Assembly: GCA_902496375.1 (NCBI GenBank)
Contig: CABVAS010000007.1
Location: 1-21,814 of the forward strand
Length of the DNA: 21,814 bases
Reading direction: 5' to 3'
Origin: an uncultured Collinsella sp.
GTDB lineage: Bacteria > Actinomycetota > Coriobacteriia > Coriobacteriales > Coriobacteriaceae
The notes under the pieces are model-generated. The model did no database searches. It was given only the letters and a program-made list of their open reading frames with translations, and had not been told where the DNA came from. The position numbers and the translations under genes were made by a program. Shown here piece by piece: positions 15,398-21,814 of the stretch; position 1 is the first letter of the stretch, and the number at the start of each line of letters is the position of its first letter.

Positions 15398-16509
15398 TGG
15401 CGGCCGGACAGCCGGCTCGCTCCGGTATCGACTTTTCGGCATTTCGCGATTCCAAGCTGGCCCGCGAGCTCATCGAACGCATCCATGAACTCGTCGGCGA
15501 CCACACCATCAACCTTATGGAAGTCTGCGGCACGCACACCGTGAGCATCGGCCGCTATGGCTTTCGCTCCATTATGCCGGCCGGGCTCAAGCTGCTGAGC
15601 GGACCGGGCTGCCCCGTCTGCGTTACCGCCAACCGCGACATCGACCACGCAATCGCGCTCGCCAACATCGACGGCGCCATCATCACCACCTTTGGCGACA
15701 TGATGCGCGTGCCCGGATCGTCCACCTCGCTCGCTGCGCAAAAGGCGGCAGGGCGCGACATCCGCATCGTCTACTCCCCACTCGACGCGCTCGACATTGC
15801 CGAGCAAAACCCCGATCGCCCGGTCATTTTTATGGGCGTGGGCTTTGAGACTACGACGCCCACCATCGCCGCCGCCATCTTGGAGGCCGAGGCGCGCGGG
15901 CTTTTGAACTTTTCGGTCTATTGCGCCCACAAGACCACGCCGCCGGCGTTGCGCGCCATCGCCAACGATCCCGAGACCACCATCGACGGCTTTATCCTGC
16001 CAGGCCATGTCGCCACCATCACGGGGTTGGCGCCCTTTAGCTTTTTGGTCGACGAGTTCGATACCCCGGGTGTGGTCACGGGATTTGAACCGGTCGATAT
16101 CCTGCAGGGCATCTGCATGCTGGTCCAGATGGTTGTCGAGGGCAGACCCACGATTGGCAACGCCTACCGCCGTGGCGTCAACGCAGACGGCAACCCCGTG
16201 GCGCGCCAGCTGGTCGAGCAGGTGTTTGAGCCGTGCGATACCACGTGGCGCGGGCTGGGGCCGATTGCCAACTCGGGCCTTTCCATCCGCCCCGAGTTCT
16301 CGCGCTTTGATGCCCGTACCCGCTTTGACGTGCCCGTCGAGGAGACGGTCGAGCCGCGCGGGTGCCGCTGCGGCGACGTGCTGCGCGGGGCCATTACACC
16401 GAGCAGCTGTCCGCTCTTTGGCCGTACCTGCACGCCCGAGCACCCCGTCGGCCCGTGCATGGTGAGCTCCGAGGGCAGCTGCGCGGCGTACTACCGCTAC
16501 CGCGACTAG
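15397..16509 (+). CDS. hypD: Hydrogenase maturation iron-sulfur protein HypD
   Basis: Scaffold with a [4Fe-4S] cluster and redox thiols on which the Fe(CN)2CO group is assembled together with HypC. Visible motifs: MEVCGTHTVSIGRYG (~41-55), LSGPGCPVCVT, FMGVGFETTTPT, the STTPPAL-type block HKTTPPALRAI, FILPGHVATITG, and the Cys-rich C-terminus CRCGDVLRGAITPSSCPLFG followed by CTPEHPVGPCMVSSEGSCAAYY. It has 370 residues, family length. GTG 15397 shares its first base with the hypC stop; no better ATG exists before the CGTHT motif. Confidence 0.97.
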   Translation: MAAGQPARSGIDFSAFRDSKLARELIERIHELVGDHTINLMEVCGTHTVSIGRYGFRSIMPAGLKLLSGPGCPVCVTANRDIDHAIALANIDGAIITTFGDMMRVPGSSTSLAAQKAAGRDIRIVYSPLDALDIAEQNPDRPVIFMGVGFETTTPTIAAAILEAEARGLLNFSVYCAHKTTPPALRAIANDPETTIDGFILPGHVATITGLAPFSFLVDEFDTPGVVTGFEPVDILQGICMLVQMVVEGRPTIGNAYRRGVNADGNPVARQLVEQVFEPCDTTWRGLGPIANSGLSIRPEFSRFDARTRFDVPVEETVEPRGCRCGDVLRGAITPSSCPLFGRTCTPEHPVGPCMVSSEGSCAAYYRYRD

Positions 16510-16557
16510 TCCGGACGCACCCGCACACCGGCACCACCCACGATTGGAGTTTTCGAT

Positions 16558-17592
16558 ATGTCCCGTACTGCCACCGATAGCACCGTCCTGCTGGGCCACG
16601 GCTCTGGCGGCCAGATGATGAAACGCATCATCGATGAGGTCTTTTTGGATGCGTTTGGGTCGCCCGAGCTGCTCGAAGGCAACGATGCCGGCGTCGCCGC
16701 GCTGCCCGCGAGCGCGCGCATAGCCATGTCGACCGACAGCTTTGTGGTCTCGCCGCAGTTCTTCCCCGGTGGCAACATCGGCCGCCTCGCCGTGTGCGGA
16801 ACCGTTAACGACGTCGCGACCTCGGGCGCCAACGTGCGCTACCTGTCGTGCGGCTTTATCCTTGAAGAGGGCTATCCCATGGATAAGCTCTGCCAGATTG
16901 TGCAGACGATGGCCGAAACGGCGCATGAGGCGGGCGTGTCCATAATCACGGGCGACACTAAGGTGGTCGAGCGCGGCGGGGCCGACGGCGTCTATATCAA
17001 TACCGCCGGCGTGGGCGAGGTACCCGCGGGCGTAGCGCTCAGCGGCACCAACTGTCAGCCCGGCGATGTCATTCTGGTATCGGGTACGCTGGGCGACCAC
17101 GGCATCGCCATCATGAGCCAACGCGAGGGTCTGGCGTTTTCGAGCACCATCGAAAGCGACGCCGCGCCGCTCAACCACCTGATTGCCGATGTGCTTTCCG
17201 CAGCGCCCGGCACGCGTTGCTTTCGCGACCCCACGCGCGGTGGCCTGGCGTCCACACTCAACGAGTTTGCCCAGGCCAGCGACGTTGCCATGGAGATCGA
17301 CGAGGACGATGTGCCCGTGCGCCCCGACGTGCAGGCAGCCTGCGAGATGCTCGGCTACGATGTGCTGCAGGTGGCAAACGAGGGCAAGATGGTTGCCGTC
17401 GTGCCGGCCGAGCAAGCCGATGCCGCGCTGAGCGCCATGCGCGCCGCCCGCTACGGCGAGAATGCCGCCGTCATCGGTCGCGTGCTGCCGCTTGCCGGGG
17501 GCGCACGTCCCGCCGTGCGCGTGCGCACCGGCTGGGGATCGACCCGCATCCTCGACATGCTCGTAGGAGAGCAGCTGCCGAGAATTTGCTAA
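16558..17592 (+). CDS. hypE: Hydrogenase maturation protein HypE (carbamoyl dehydratase)
   Basis: PurM/AIR-synthase-fold ATPase that dehydrates the carbamoyl thioester received from HypF to thiocyanate for transfer to HypD. The N-terminus TVLLGHGSGGQMM begins the fold. LEGNDAGVAAL, MSTDSFVVSPQFFPGGNIGRLAVCGTVNDV and ITGDTKVVERGGADGVYINT are the ATP/Mg sites. The C-terminus ends in PRIC, keeping the invariant terminal Cys that is carbamoylated, so the protein should be active. It has 344 residues. It starts 48 bp after hypD with GGAG upstream; last gene of the hyp cluster. hypA and hypB are not in the window. Confidence 0.97.
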   Translation: MSRTATDSTVLLGHGSGGQMMKRIIDEVFLDAFGSPELLEGNDAGVAALPASARIAMSTDSFVVSPQFFPGGNIGRLAVCGTVNDVATSGANVRYLSCGFILEEGYPMDKLCQIVQTMAETAHEAGVSIITGDTKVVERGGADGVYINTAGVGEVPAGVALSGTNCQPGDVILVSGTLGDHGIAIMSQREGLAFSSTIESDAAPLNHLIADVLSAAPGTRCFRDPTRGGLASTLNEFAQASDVAMEIDEDDVPVRPDVQAACEMLGYDVLQVANEGKMVAVVPAEQADAALSAMRAARYGENAAVIGRVLPLAGGARPAVRVRTGWGSTRILDMLVGEQLPRIC

Positions 17593-17697
17593 CAACAAAG
17601 GCTCAGGGCTATTAAAGATATTCAGATTCCAAACATGCCCGGCACGCATGCCCAGTATCATGGGGTGCGTTTTACAACTCAAGCGGCAGGAGCACCC

Positions 17698-18366
17698 ATG
17701 GCAGCAGCTTTTTCCCATGTGATCTTTGACCTGGACGGCACCATCCTCAACACGCTCGAGGACCTGGCGGCCGCCGGCAACCATACCTGCGAGGCGCACG
17801 GCTGGCCCACGTTTGCCGTTGACGAGTACCGCTACAAGGTGGGAAACGGCATGCTCAAGCTGGTCGAACGCTTTATGCCTGCCGAGTATGCGGGCGACAG
17901 CCGTATGTTTGAGCAAACGCTTGCCGAGTTTAGGGCTTACTACGGCGAGCACAAGGAGGACCACACCGCCCCCTATGCCGGTACGATCGAGATGCTCGAC
18001 CGCCTGCGCGCCGCGGGCGTGCAGCTTGCCGTGCTCACTAACAAGGACCACGTCTCGGCGGCTCCGCTTATCGAGAAGTATTTTGGTTCCGAGCGCTTTG
18101 CGCTGGTGCAGGGCCGCATCGATGCGTTTCCCCCCAAGCCCGAGGCGCCTGTTACGCTGCATGTGATGGAAGAGCTGGGCGCCAATCCGGCGACCACGCT
18201 CTATGTGGGCGATTCCAATGTCGATGTTCTGACCGGTCACAACGCCGGCCTTAAGAGCGCGGGCGTCAGCTGGGGCTTCCGCGGCCGTGCAGAGCTGGAG
18301 GCCGCCGGCGCCGACTACGTGGTGGACACCCAGGACGAGCTCGCAGCGCTGATCCTGGACGAGTAA
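17698..18366 (+). CDS. HAD-superfamily phosphatase, phosphoglycolate phosphatase-like
   Basis: Haloacid dehalogenase hydrolase, subfamily IA. Motif I is FDLDGTILNT (nucleophile and acid Asp), motif II VLTNK, motif III Lys in PPKPEAP, and motif IV YVGDSNVDV. A helical cap lies between motifs I and II (~residues 20-90), as in Gph and PpaX. The length of 222 is typical. The exact substrate (2-phosphoglycolate, pyrophosphate, or a sugar phosphate) cannot be read from sequence. Start is ATG 17698 with GGCAGGAG 5 nt before; the upstream in-frame start at 17635 lacks support. It is 105 bp after hypE in the same direction and probably an independent gene. Confidence 0.92.
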   Translation: MAAAFSHVIFDLDGTILNTLEDLAAAGNHTCEAHGWPTFAVDEYRYKVGNGMLKLVERFMPAEYAGDSRMFEQTLAEFRAYYGEHKEDHTAPYAGTIEMLDRLRAAGVQLAVLTNKDHVSAAPLIEKYFGSERFALVQGRIDAFPPKPEAPVTLHVMEELGANPATTLYVGDSNVDVLTGHNAGLKSAGVSWGFRGRAELEAAGADYVVDTQDELAALILDE

Positions 18367-18408
18367 CGAGCGACACTGTTTAACGCAGCTGCGACAATTC
18401 TTCCGCGC

Positions 18409-18594
18409 AGAAAGCGCATCCCGTTTTGGAGCTCCGGAATGGGATGCGCTTTCCGTTTGAGGCGCATCAGGGAAACCGCATCCCGTTTCAGAGCAATATT
18501 CCGGGTCGCACTTTCCGCAACCCACCCCATCCGGAAAATGCGACCCACTATTCGGCCAAAAACCGGGTCGCATCTTCCCAAGCACTCGATGCAA
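18409..18594. repeat. Array of three 62-bp palindromic repeat units (copy 2)
   Basis: Units begin at 18409, 18471 and 18533, again exactly 62 bp apart, in the same orientation and register as the array at 3475-3660. The blocks CCGGGTCGCA, CGGAAAnTGCGACCC and TTCGGCCAAA occupy the same offsets with no gaps. Within unit 1 the arms GAAAGCGCATCCC and GGGATGCGCTTTC form a perfect 13-bp stem. It follows the HAD phosphatase stop by 43 bp. Confidence 0.8.
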
Positions 18595-18603
18595 CGCTGG
18601 CAC

Positions 18604-18653
18604 AAGGAGTGTCCCCAACTGCCGGCAGAAAAGGAACGTCCCCAGCTGCCGCC
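18604..18653. repeat. Short tandem GTCCCC repeat
   Basis: Two 23-bp copies (18604-18626 and 18631-18653), sharing AAGGAnnGTCCCCAnCTGCCG with four differences, are spaced 27 bp apart. The second is followed by a small CTGCCG-CCTT-CGGCAG hairpin. The ACGTCCCC core recurs at 21401 and 21716, marking one wider repeat family. Confidence 0.65.
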
Positions 18654-18712
18654 TTCGGCAGCGATGGCAACGCCACAGGTACAAGCGCCACTTTAAGCCA
18701 GCCAAGGGAACG

Positions 18713-18876
18713 ACGTTGTTTTGGCAACGACAGCGAAAGCCCGCCAGAGCGAGCAAGGTGCCTTGAAACAAGGCGGCATTGACCTTTTGGTCATGCCGCC
18801 GAAGTTGAAAGGCAGATTGCCGCTCTGGCGGGCTTGCAGCGTCGAGCAGTTGCGGCGTTTGGTAAAACGCCGCAAC
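18713..18876. repeat. Multi-hairpin structured element (copy A)
   Basis: A 164-bp stretch that folds on paper into nested stems: CGTTG/CAACG (18714-18729); a perfect 14-bp stem 18738-18751 with 18821-18834; inside it CCTTG-AAA-CAAGG (18761-18773) and a 12-bp stem with one bulge 18772-18784 with 18789-18800 closed by TTTT; then a perfect 12-bp hairpin 18849-18860 with 18865-18876 and loop GGTA. The first 73 bp align without gaps to 21742-21814. It ends four bases before the lipoprotein stop codon. It may be a structured RNA, a mobile palindromic element, or a large terminator; it has no convincing ORF. Confidence 0.72.
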
Positions 18877-18879
18877 GAA

Positions 18880-19437
18880 CTAGCTCAGCATTGCATCCAT
18901 CATCTCGGAGTTGACGGAGTCGTCGGCAGACCACTCGCCGTCGTCGTTGCAGGTGTACTTGAAGATAACCGTGGTCTTCCTGGGCTCGGTGGCCTTGGTC
19001 ACATCGACCATAACCTGACCGGCCATCTTGTACAGCTCGTCATCGGAAGGAACCGTATCAAGCGCGGCGACCTTCTCCTGATACTGGGTGGAGAAGTCCT
19101 CGACGATCTTGTTCATGGACTTGCAGGTGATGGAGACCTCGGCGGTCGCGACACCTTTGTCCTCGTCGACCGTCACGTCGCCGATCTTGTAGTCAAAGCC
19201 CTCGAGATAGGTCTTGGCATACTCCTTGGGATCGATACCCAGCTGCTCGAACTCGTCGCCCGAAGCCTCCTCCAGACCAGAGAGGAAGTCGTCGCCACCG
19301 TTCTTGACCTCGTCAAACTGAGTCGTAAGATCCTCGGTGATGAGTTCCTCGATCGAAGGGCCTCCGCAACCGGAAAGCACGACCACACATGCAACCAAGA
19401 CGGCCATGAGGGGCGCAAGCAGCAGCTTCTTTTTCAT
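18880..19437 (-). CDS. Secreted lipoprotein of unknown function (DUF5105-like)
   Basis: A 185-residue predicted lipoprotein. The signal peptide MKKKLLLAPLMAVLVACVVV ends in the lipobox LSGC, with C24 as the lipidated residue. The mature part is acidic, with a layout like DUF5105/DUF4878-type small extracytoplasmic domains: helices ELITEDLTTQFDEVKNG and EYAKTYLEGFDYKIGDVTVDED (parts), then alternating strands VATAEVSITCKSMNKIV and KTTVIFKYTCNDDGEWS. Function is unknown; the family assignment is from appearance only. The start at 19437 has GGGAGGAACAAC upstream; the longer frame up to 19656 is not supported. It has its own promoter. Confidence 0.88.
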   Translation of the reverse strand: MKKKLLLAPLMAVLVACVVVLSGCGGPSIEELITEDLTTQFDEVKNGGDDFLSGLEEASGDEFEQLGIDPKEYAKTYLEGFDYKIGDVTVDEDKGVATAEVSITCKSMNKIVEDFSTQYQEKVAALDTVPSDDELYKMAGQVMVDVTKATEPRKTTVIFKYTCNDDGEWSADDSVNSEMMDAMLS

Positions 19438-19502
19438 GTTGTTCCTCCCAATGAGCGGCACCGCGCTTCCCGGACGCGGCACACGTTGTAATAAGTAAGC
19501 CC

Positions 19503-19532
19503 ATACTATCCACTTATGAACACCCTCGGCAA
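19503..19532 (-). promoter_or_regulatory. Candidate promoter of the lipoprotein gene
   Basis: On the minus strand, -35 TTGCCG (complement 19527-19532) and -10 TAGTAT (complement 19503-19508) with 18-bp spacing, 66 bp upstream of the lipoprotein ATG. Confidence 0.55.
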
Positions 19533-19616
19533 CGCGAAGACGCGGTCGGTTCGTTTTAGCGTCCGAACGGTTTGCAAGCCCGCCCAACGTGCAATAAAAC
19601 GCTTTCCCGCGGTGCA

Positions 19617-19651
19617 ATAAAAAAGGTGGCCGGAAAACCCGACCACCCTTG
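19617..19651 (-). terminator. Rho-independent terminator of the PTS IIA gene
   Basis: Minus-strand stem AAGGGTGGTCGG with CCGGCCACC and a TTTTC-type loop is followed by TTTTTTATT. It lies 25 bp after the PTS IIA stop. Confidence 0.88.
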
Positions 19652-19673
19652 CACATCCTTTGGATGCCGCAGT

Positions 19674-20210
19674 TTACTTGCGGACGACCTTAACGATGGC
19701 GTCACCAGCGGCGACAGCGGAGTCGGCCTCGACGGCGAGTTCGACATCGGCAAACTCGGCGGTGTTGGACACGGCCACGACGACGCAGTCCTTGTAACCG
19801 GCGGCAGCAATCTTGGCGCGGTCGATCTTGAGTATGGGCTGGCCGGCCTTCACAACGTCGTCGGCCTTGACGAAGCCCTCGAAGCCGTCACCGTTCATGT
19901 TGACGGTATCGACGCCAACGTGCACCAGAACCTCGATGCCGCTATCGGACTGCAGACCCACGGCGTGACCCATGGTGACGGTCACCTTACCGTCGCAGGG
20001 AGCGTAGACCAGATCGTCCTCGGGCCACACGGCACAGCCCTTGCCCAGAACCTCGCCACCAAAGACGGGATCGGGCACGTCAGCCATCTTGATGACCTTG
20101 CCCTTGACGGGCGAGCACAGCACGTCGGCACCAGCAGAAGCAGAGATGGAGGCCGGAGCAGCGGCAGCCGCGGGCTCAGCCTTCTTCTTGAACATGTCAA
20201 ACAGACCCAT
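19674..20210 (-). CDS. crr: PTS glucose-type IIA component
   Basis: Cytoplasmic phosphocarrier of the phosphotransferase system, accepting phosphate from HPr and passing it to IIB of a sugar permease. Core motifs: VLCSPVKGKVIKMADVPDPVFGGEVLGKGCAV, DDLVYAPCDGKVTVTMGHAVGLQS and IEVLVHVGVDTVNMNGDGF (parts shown). H97 (VLVHVGVDTV) is the phospho-acceptor and H82 the partner His, equivalent to H90 and H75 of E. coli IIAGlc. The length of 178 is normal for a stand-alone IIA, with an Ala-rich linker after MGLFDMFKKK, which may bind the membrane as in E. coli. No IIB/IIC genes are near. Start is ATG 20210 with GAGGAG upstream. Confidence 0.94.
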   Translation of the reverse strand: MGLFDMFKKKAEPAAAAAPASISASAGADVLCSPVKGKVIKMADVPDPVFGGEVLGKGCAVWPEDDLVYAPCDGKVTVTMGHAVGLQSDSGIEVLVHVGVDTVNMNGDGFEGFVKADDVVKAGQPILKIDRAKIAAAGYKDCVVVAVSNTAEFADVELAVEADSAVAAGDAIVKVVRK

Positions 20211-20259
20211 ACGTTTTCTCCTCTTGATTAAGCGCAACGTTGTGCGCATGCCTACGGTA

Positions 20260-20288
20260 ATTATAGTGCCAAATGGTTCAAATGCTAA
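20260..20288 (-). promoter_or_regulatory. Promoter of the PTS IIA gene
   Basis: On the minus strand, a perfect -10 TATAAT (complement 20260-20265) and -35 TTAGCA (complement 20283-20288) with 17-bp spacing. The leader would be about 42 nt. The multi-branch element at 20294-20439 lies directly upstream. Confidence 0.75.
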
Positions 20289-20293
20289 GGTGG

Positions 20294-20439
20294 GGACTCG
20301 AATCGCGAGCCCTTCCCGGTAGTGCTCGTGGGACGAGCATCTCCTTTGCATCGCGGGTCGATAAGCCGAGTATCGTCTGCGCACGGGACGGGCAGAAGCG
20401 GGCGCACCAAACCCGATACTTCTTTTCGCTCTCGAGTCC
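20294..20439. other. Multi-branch structured intergenic element
   Basis: An outer 8-bp stem GGACTCGA (20294-20301) with TCGAGTCC (20432-20439) encloses two branches: TGCTCGT-GGG-ACGAGCA (20323-20339), and AGTATCG (20369-20375) with CGATACT (20414-20420), which itself encloses TGCGC (20378-20382) with GCGCA (20402-20406). The arms are perfect but short. It resembles a cloverleaf but lacks tRNA geometry. It could be a structured RNA or a dispersed repeat. Confidence 0.5.
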
Positions 20440-20485
20440 TGCCGCCGCCCCGTCCCTGGCACTTCCTGATACCGACCGAAACGTG

Positions 20486-20510
20486 CCAAAATAAACCCGT
20501 CCCTTTTTGG
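20486..20510. repeat. Single right arm of the 12462-12532 palindrome
   Basis: CCAAAATAAACC and GTCCCTTTTTGG reproduce 24 of 25 bases of the right arm at 12508-12532. It ends 26 bp before the RpiR-family ATG; the hypF copy ends 23 bp before its ATG. The left arm is not present here. Confidence 0.75.
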
Positions 20511-20536
20511 TAGGTTTGGCGAGTGTGGGAGTTCGC

Positions 20537-21391
20537 ATGGATATCAAACGCAAGATTACCGAGGCACAGGGGCTCACCCCCACCGAGCAGCAGCTCGGCA
20601 TTGCAGCCCTTGCCATCGGCGAGGACATCCGCGGGCTTTCTATTAAAGAATTTGCCGCGCGCGCCAACGTTTCGGTCGCGAGCGTGCACCGTTTTTGCAA
20701 AAAGCTCGGCCTCGAGGGCTTCAAAGATCTCAAGGTCGAGCTTATTCGCTTAGCAACCGAGGCGGGAAACCGGCGCGACGTTGATATCAACTTTCCCTTC
20801 GATGCCACTTCCACGCCTGCGCAGGTTATGGAGCGCATGGAGGGACTCTACCAGACCACGCTGGCCGAAACGCAGGAGCTGCTCGACCCCACGCAGCTTG
20901 ACCACGCCGTCAAGCTCATCGCGAACGCCCGACAGGTCGACATCTACACGGGCTCGCACAACCTCTATCCGGCTGGCATGTTCCGCGATCGCCTGCTCTC
21001 CGTCGGCAAGAGCGCCACATGCTACGACAACATCGAGGCACAGGTGCGCACGGCGCTCGCCTCGGGCGCCGACCACGTGGCGATCGTTATCTCCTACAGC
21101 GGCCTTGCGCCCAACCTCAAGAAAATCTTGCCGATCCTCAGCAGCCGGCATGTCCCGGTCATCATCATCGGCACGCTCTACTGCGCGCGCATTCACCCCG
21201 GCTTTGCCGCCTACCTTACGGTGAGCGATCACGAGAGCATGACGCACCGCATCACGCAGTTCGCAAGCCACATCGCCGTGCAATACGTGCTCGATTCGCT
21301 CTACAGCAGCTACTTCGCCAAAGACTACGCCCGCTGTGCCGAATTCCTGGAGCGCTCGTTCCCCTACACCCGCCTGCCCGGGCTCAAGTAG
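20537..21391 (+). CDS. RpiR/MurR-family regulator with SIS domain
   Basis: Transcription regulator of sugar or amino-sugar metabolism, 284 residues. The N-terminal HTH_6 domain (~1-77) shows LTPTEQQLGIAALAIGEDIRGLSIKEFA and ANVSVASVHRFCKKLGLEGFKDLKVEL (parts). The SIS domain (~110-250) binds a phosphosugar effector: ARQVDIYTGSHNLYPAGMFRDRL, ASGADHVAIVISYSGLAPNLKKIL and VPVIIIGT. The GxS..S pattern of the SIS phosphate loop is partly changed (YTGSHN). The effector is unknown; closeness to the PTS IIA gene is suggestive only. Start is ATG 20537 with GTGGGAG 5 nt before. Confidence 0.92.
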   Translation: MDIKRKITEAQGLTPTEQQLGIAALAIGEDIRGLSIKEFAARANVSVASVHRFCKKLGLEGFKDLKVELIRLATEAGNRRDVDINFPFDATSTPAQVMERMEGLYQTTLAETQELLDPTQLDHAVKLIANARQVDIYTGSHNLYPAGMFRDRLLSVGKSATCYDNIEAQVRTALASGADHVAIVISYSGLAPNLKKILPILSSRHVPVIIIGTLYCARIHPGFAAYLTVSDHESMTHRITQFASHIAVQYVLDSLYSSYFAKDYARCAEFLERSFPYTRLPGLK

Positions 21392-21500
21392 TCATTTAAG
21401 AACGTCCCCAATGACTAATGGCCGACCTAATAACGACTTCTCGTCATTAGGTCGGCCATTTCAGCTCTAATAACTATTTATTCCGTAAACTCGTTATTAG
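21389..21500. repeat. Cluster of three palindromes after the RpiR-family gene
   Basis: TAGTCATT (21389-21396, overlapping the stop codon) pairs with AATGACTA (21410-21417), flanking AAGAACGTCCCC. Next, a 20-bp stem with one mismatch (21417-21436 with 21441-21460; core GGCCGACCTAAT) and a CTTC loop. Then CTAATAAC (21467-21474) with GTTATTAG (21493-21500). The middle hairpin could end transcription, though it lacks a T run. Confidence 0.75.
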
Positions 21501-21601
21501 AATCTGGCACAGGAGGCCAGGCTCACATGTGGCACCACAGCGGAAAACAGCTTGCCCCTGCGCCAACCGAATGAGCGTTGATTTTCGGACACCTATCCAA
21601 C

Positions 21602-21665
21602 GAGCGTGGATAATCTCCCACTTTGAGCCCACACGGGGGCCAAAAACGGGAGATTATCCACGCTC
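21602..21665. repeat. Perfect 18-bp inverted repeat with 28-bp spacer
   Basis: GAGCGTGGATAATCTCCC (21602-21619) and its exact complement (21648-21665). A shorter AATGAGCGT at 21570-21578 also matches the complement of ACGCTCATT at 21660-21668. Confidence 0.85.
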
Positions 21666-21674
21666 ATTCCTAAG

Positions 21675-21730
21675 TAGTCATTGGGGACGCTCTTAAACGA
21701 CCAGTCAAACAAGAACGTCCCCGATGACTA
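21675..21730. repeat. 15-bp GTCCC-type inverted repeat
   Basis: TAGTCATTGGGGACG (21675-21689) pairs with CGTCCCCGATGACTA (21716-21730) with a single G-T wobble. It is the same family as the TAGTCATT/ACGTCCCC element at 21389-21417. Confidence 0.8.
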
Positions 21731-21741
21731 GCGCGGCAACG

Positions 21742-21814
21742 CCGATGTTTTGGTAGCGCCAGCGAGCGGGTCGCATTTGAGACAAGGTGACGTGAAACGA
21801 AAGGGCGCTGACCT
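21742..21814. repeat. Multi-hairpin structured element (copy B, cut by window end)
   Basis: These 73 bases align without gaps to 18713-18785 (about 46 identical positions by eye). The blocks TGTTTTGG, CAGCGA, CAAGGTG, TGAAAC and TGACCT are shared, whereas the segment matching the 14-bp stem of copy A is almost wholly different. The rest of the element lies outside the window. Confidence 0.7.

Noticed and set aside
15394..18771. 1125-codon minus-strand open frame across hypD, hypE and the HAD gene
   Set aside because: It is antisense to three clear genes and runs through the repeat array; composition (His/Arg/Gly-rich) is that of a shadow frame.
18721..19491. 256-codon plus-strand frame beginning in the multi-hairpin element
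   Set aside because: It is mostly antisense to the lipoprotein gene, and its start lies within hairpin stems.
20294..20439. tRNA or tmRNA gene
   Set aside because: A GATTCGAGTCCCC stretch on the minus strand recalls a T arm, but no acceptor stem, anticodon arm or CCA end can be placed.

Overview
The window looks like a chromosomal segment of a high-GC Coriobacteriia genome, most likely a Collinsella-type human gut anaerobe. The reasons are the dnaK-grpE-dnaJ order, a nadABC operon ending in the 3H-domain regulator gene niaR, nikR next to hypFCDE, an AgrC/LytTR-type two-component pair, and intergenic spaces filled with short palindromic GTCCC-type repeats. The genus is inferred from gene content and style, not from a search.

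Layout. (1) 1-3211, minus: chaperone operon dnaK-grpE-dnaJ (dnaJ cut by the window edge). (2) 3212-3868: long intergenic stretch with the dnaK leader, an array of three 62-bp repeat units, and a candidate promoter for a small 2[4Fe-4S] ferredoxin (3869-4054), followed by a strong bidirectional terminator. (3) 4198-8064, minus: nadA-nadB-nadC-niaR, the de novo aspartate-to-nicotinate-mononucleotide route with its own repressor. A large symmetric palindrome (8106-8149) lies exactly between the -35 and -10 of the likely operon promoter. (4) 8358-10357, plus: LytTR response regulator and AgrC-like kinase, overlapping by one base, with no peptide or processing gene visible. (5) 10422-10997, minus: a protein resembling a degenerate family-4 uracil-DNA glycosylase; 11134-11454, plus: thioredoxin. 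(6) 11676-17592, plus: a small helical protein, nickel regulator NikR with a His/Cys-rich leader, then hypF, hypC, hypD, hypE, which build the Fe(CN)2CO ligands of [NiFe] hydrogenase. No hydrogenase structural genes, hypA or hypB are present here. (7) 17698-18366: HAD phosphatase. (8) 18367-18879: repeat-rich spacer with a second 62-bp x3 array and a multi-hairpin element. (9) 18880-20210, minus: a lipoprotein and a glucose-type PTS IIA protein. (10) 20537-21391, plus: RpiR/MurR-family SIS regulator, then more than 400 bp of palindromes running to the end.

The coding content is ordinary core metabolism. The novel-looking material is intergenic: two gap-free aligned copies of a 3 x 62-bp array, a multi-hairpin element whose second copy (cut by the window end) keeps its loop-like blocks but changes the long-stem segment, a 30-bp near-perfect palindrome whose right arm recurs alone at almost the same distance from another start codon, and a multi-branch structure in front of the PTS IIA promoter. 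The nad operator, with four half-site-like blocks, is the best regulatory signal.
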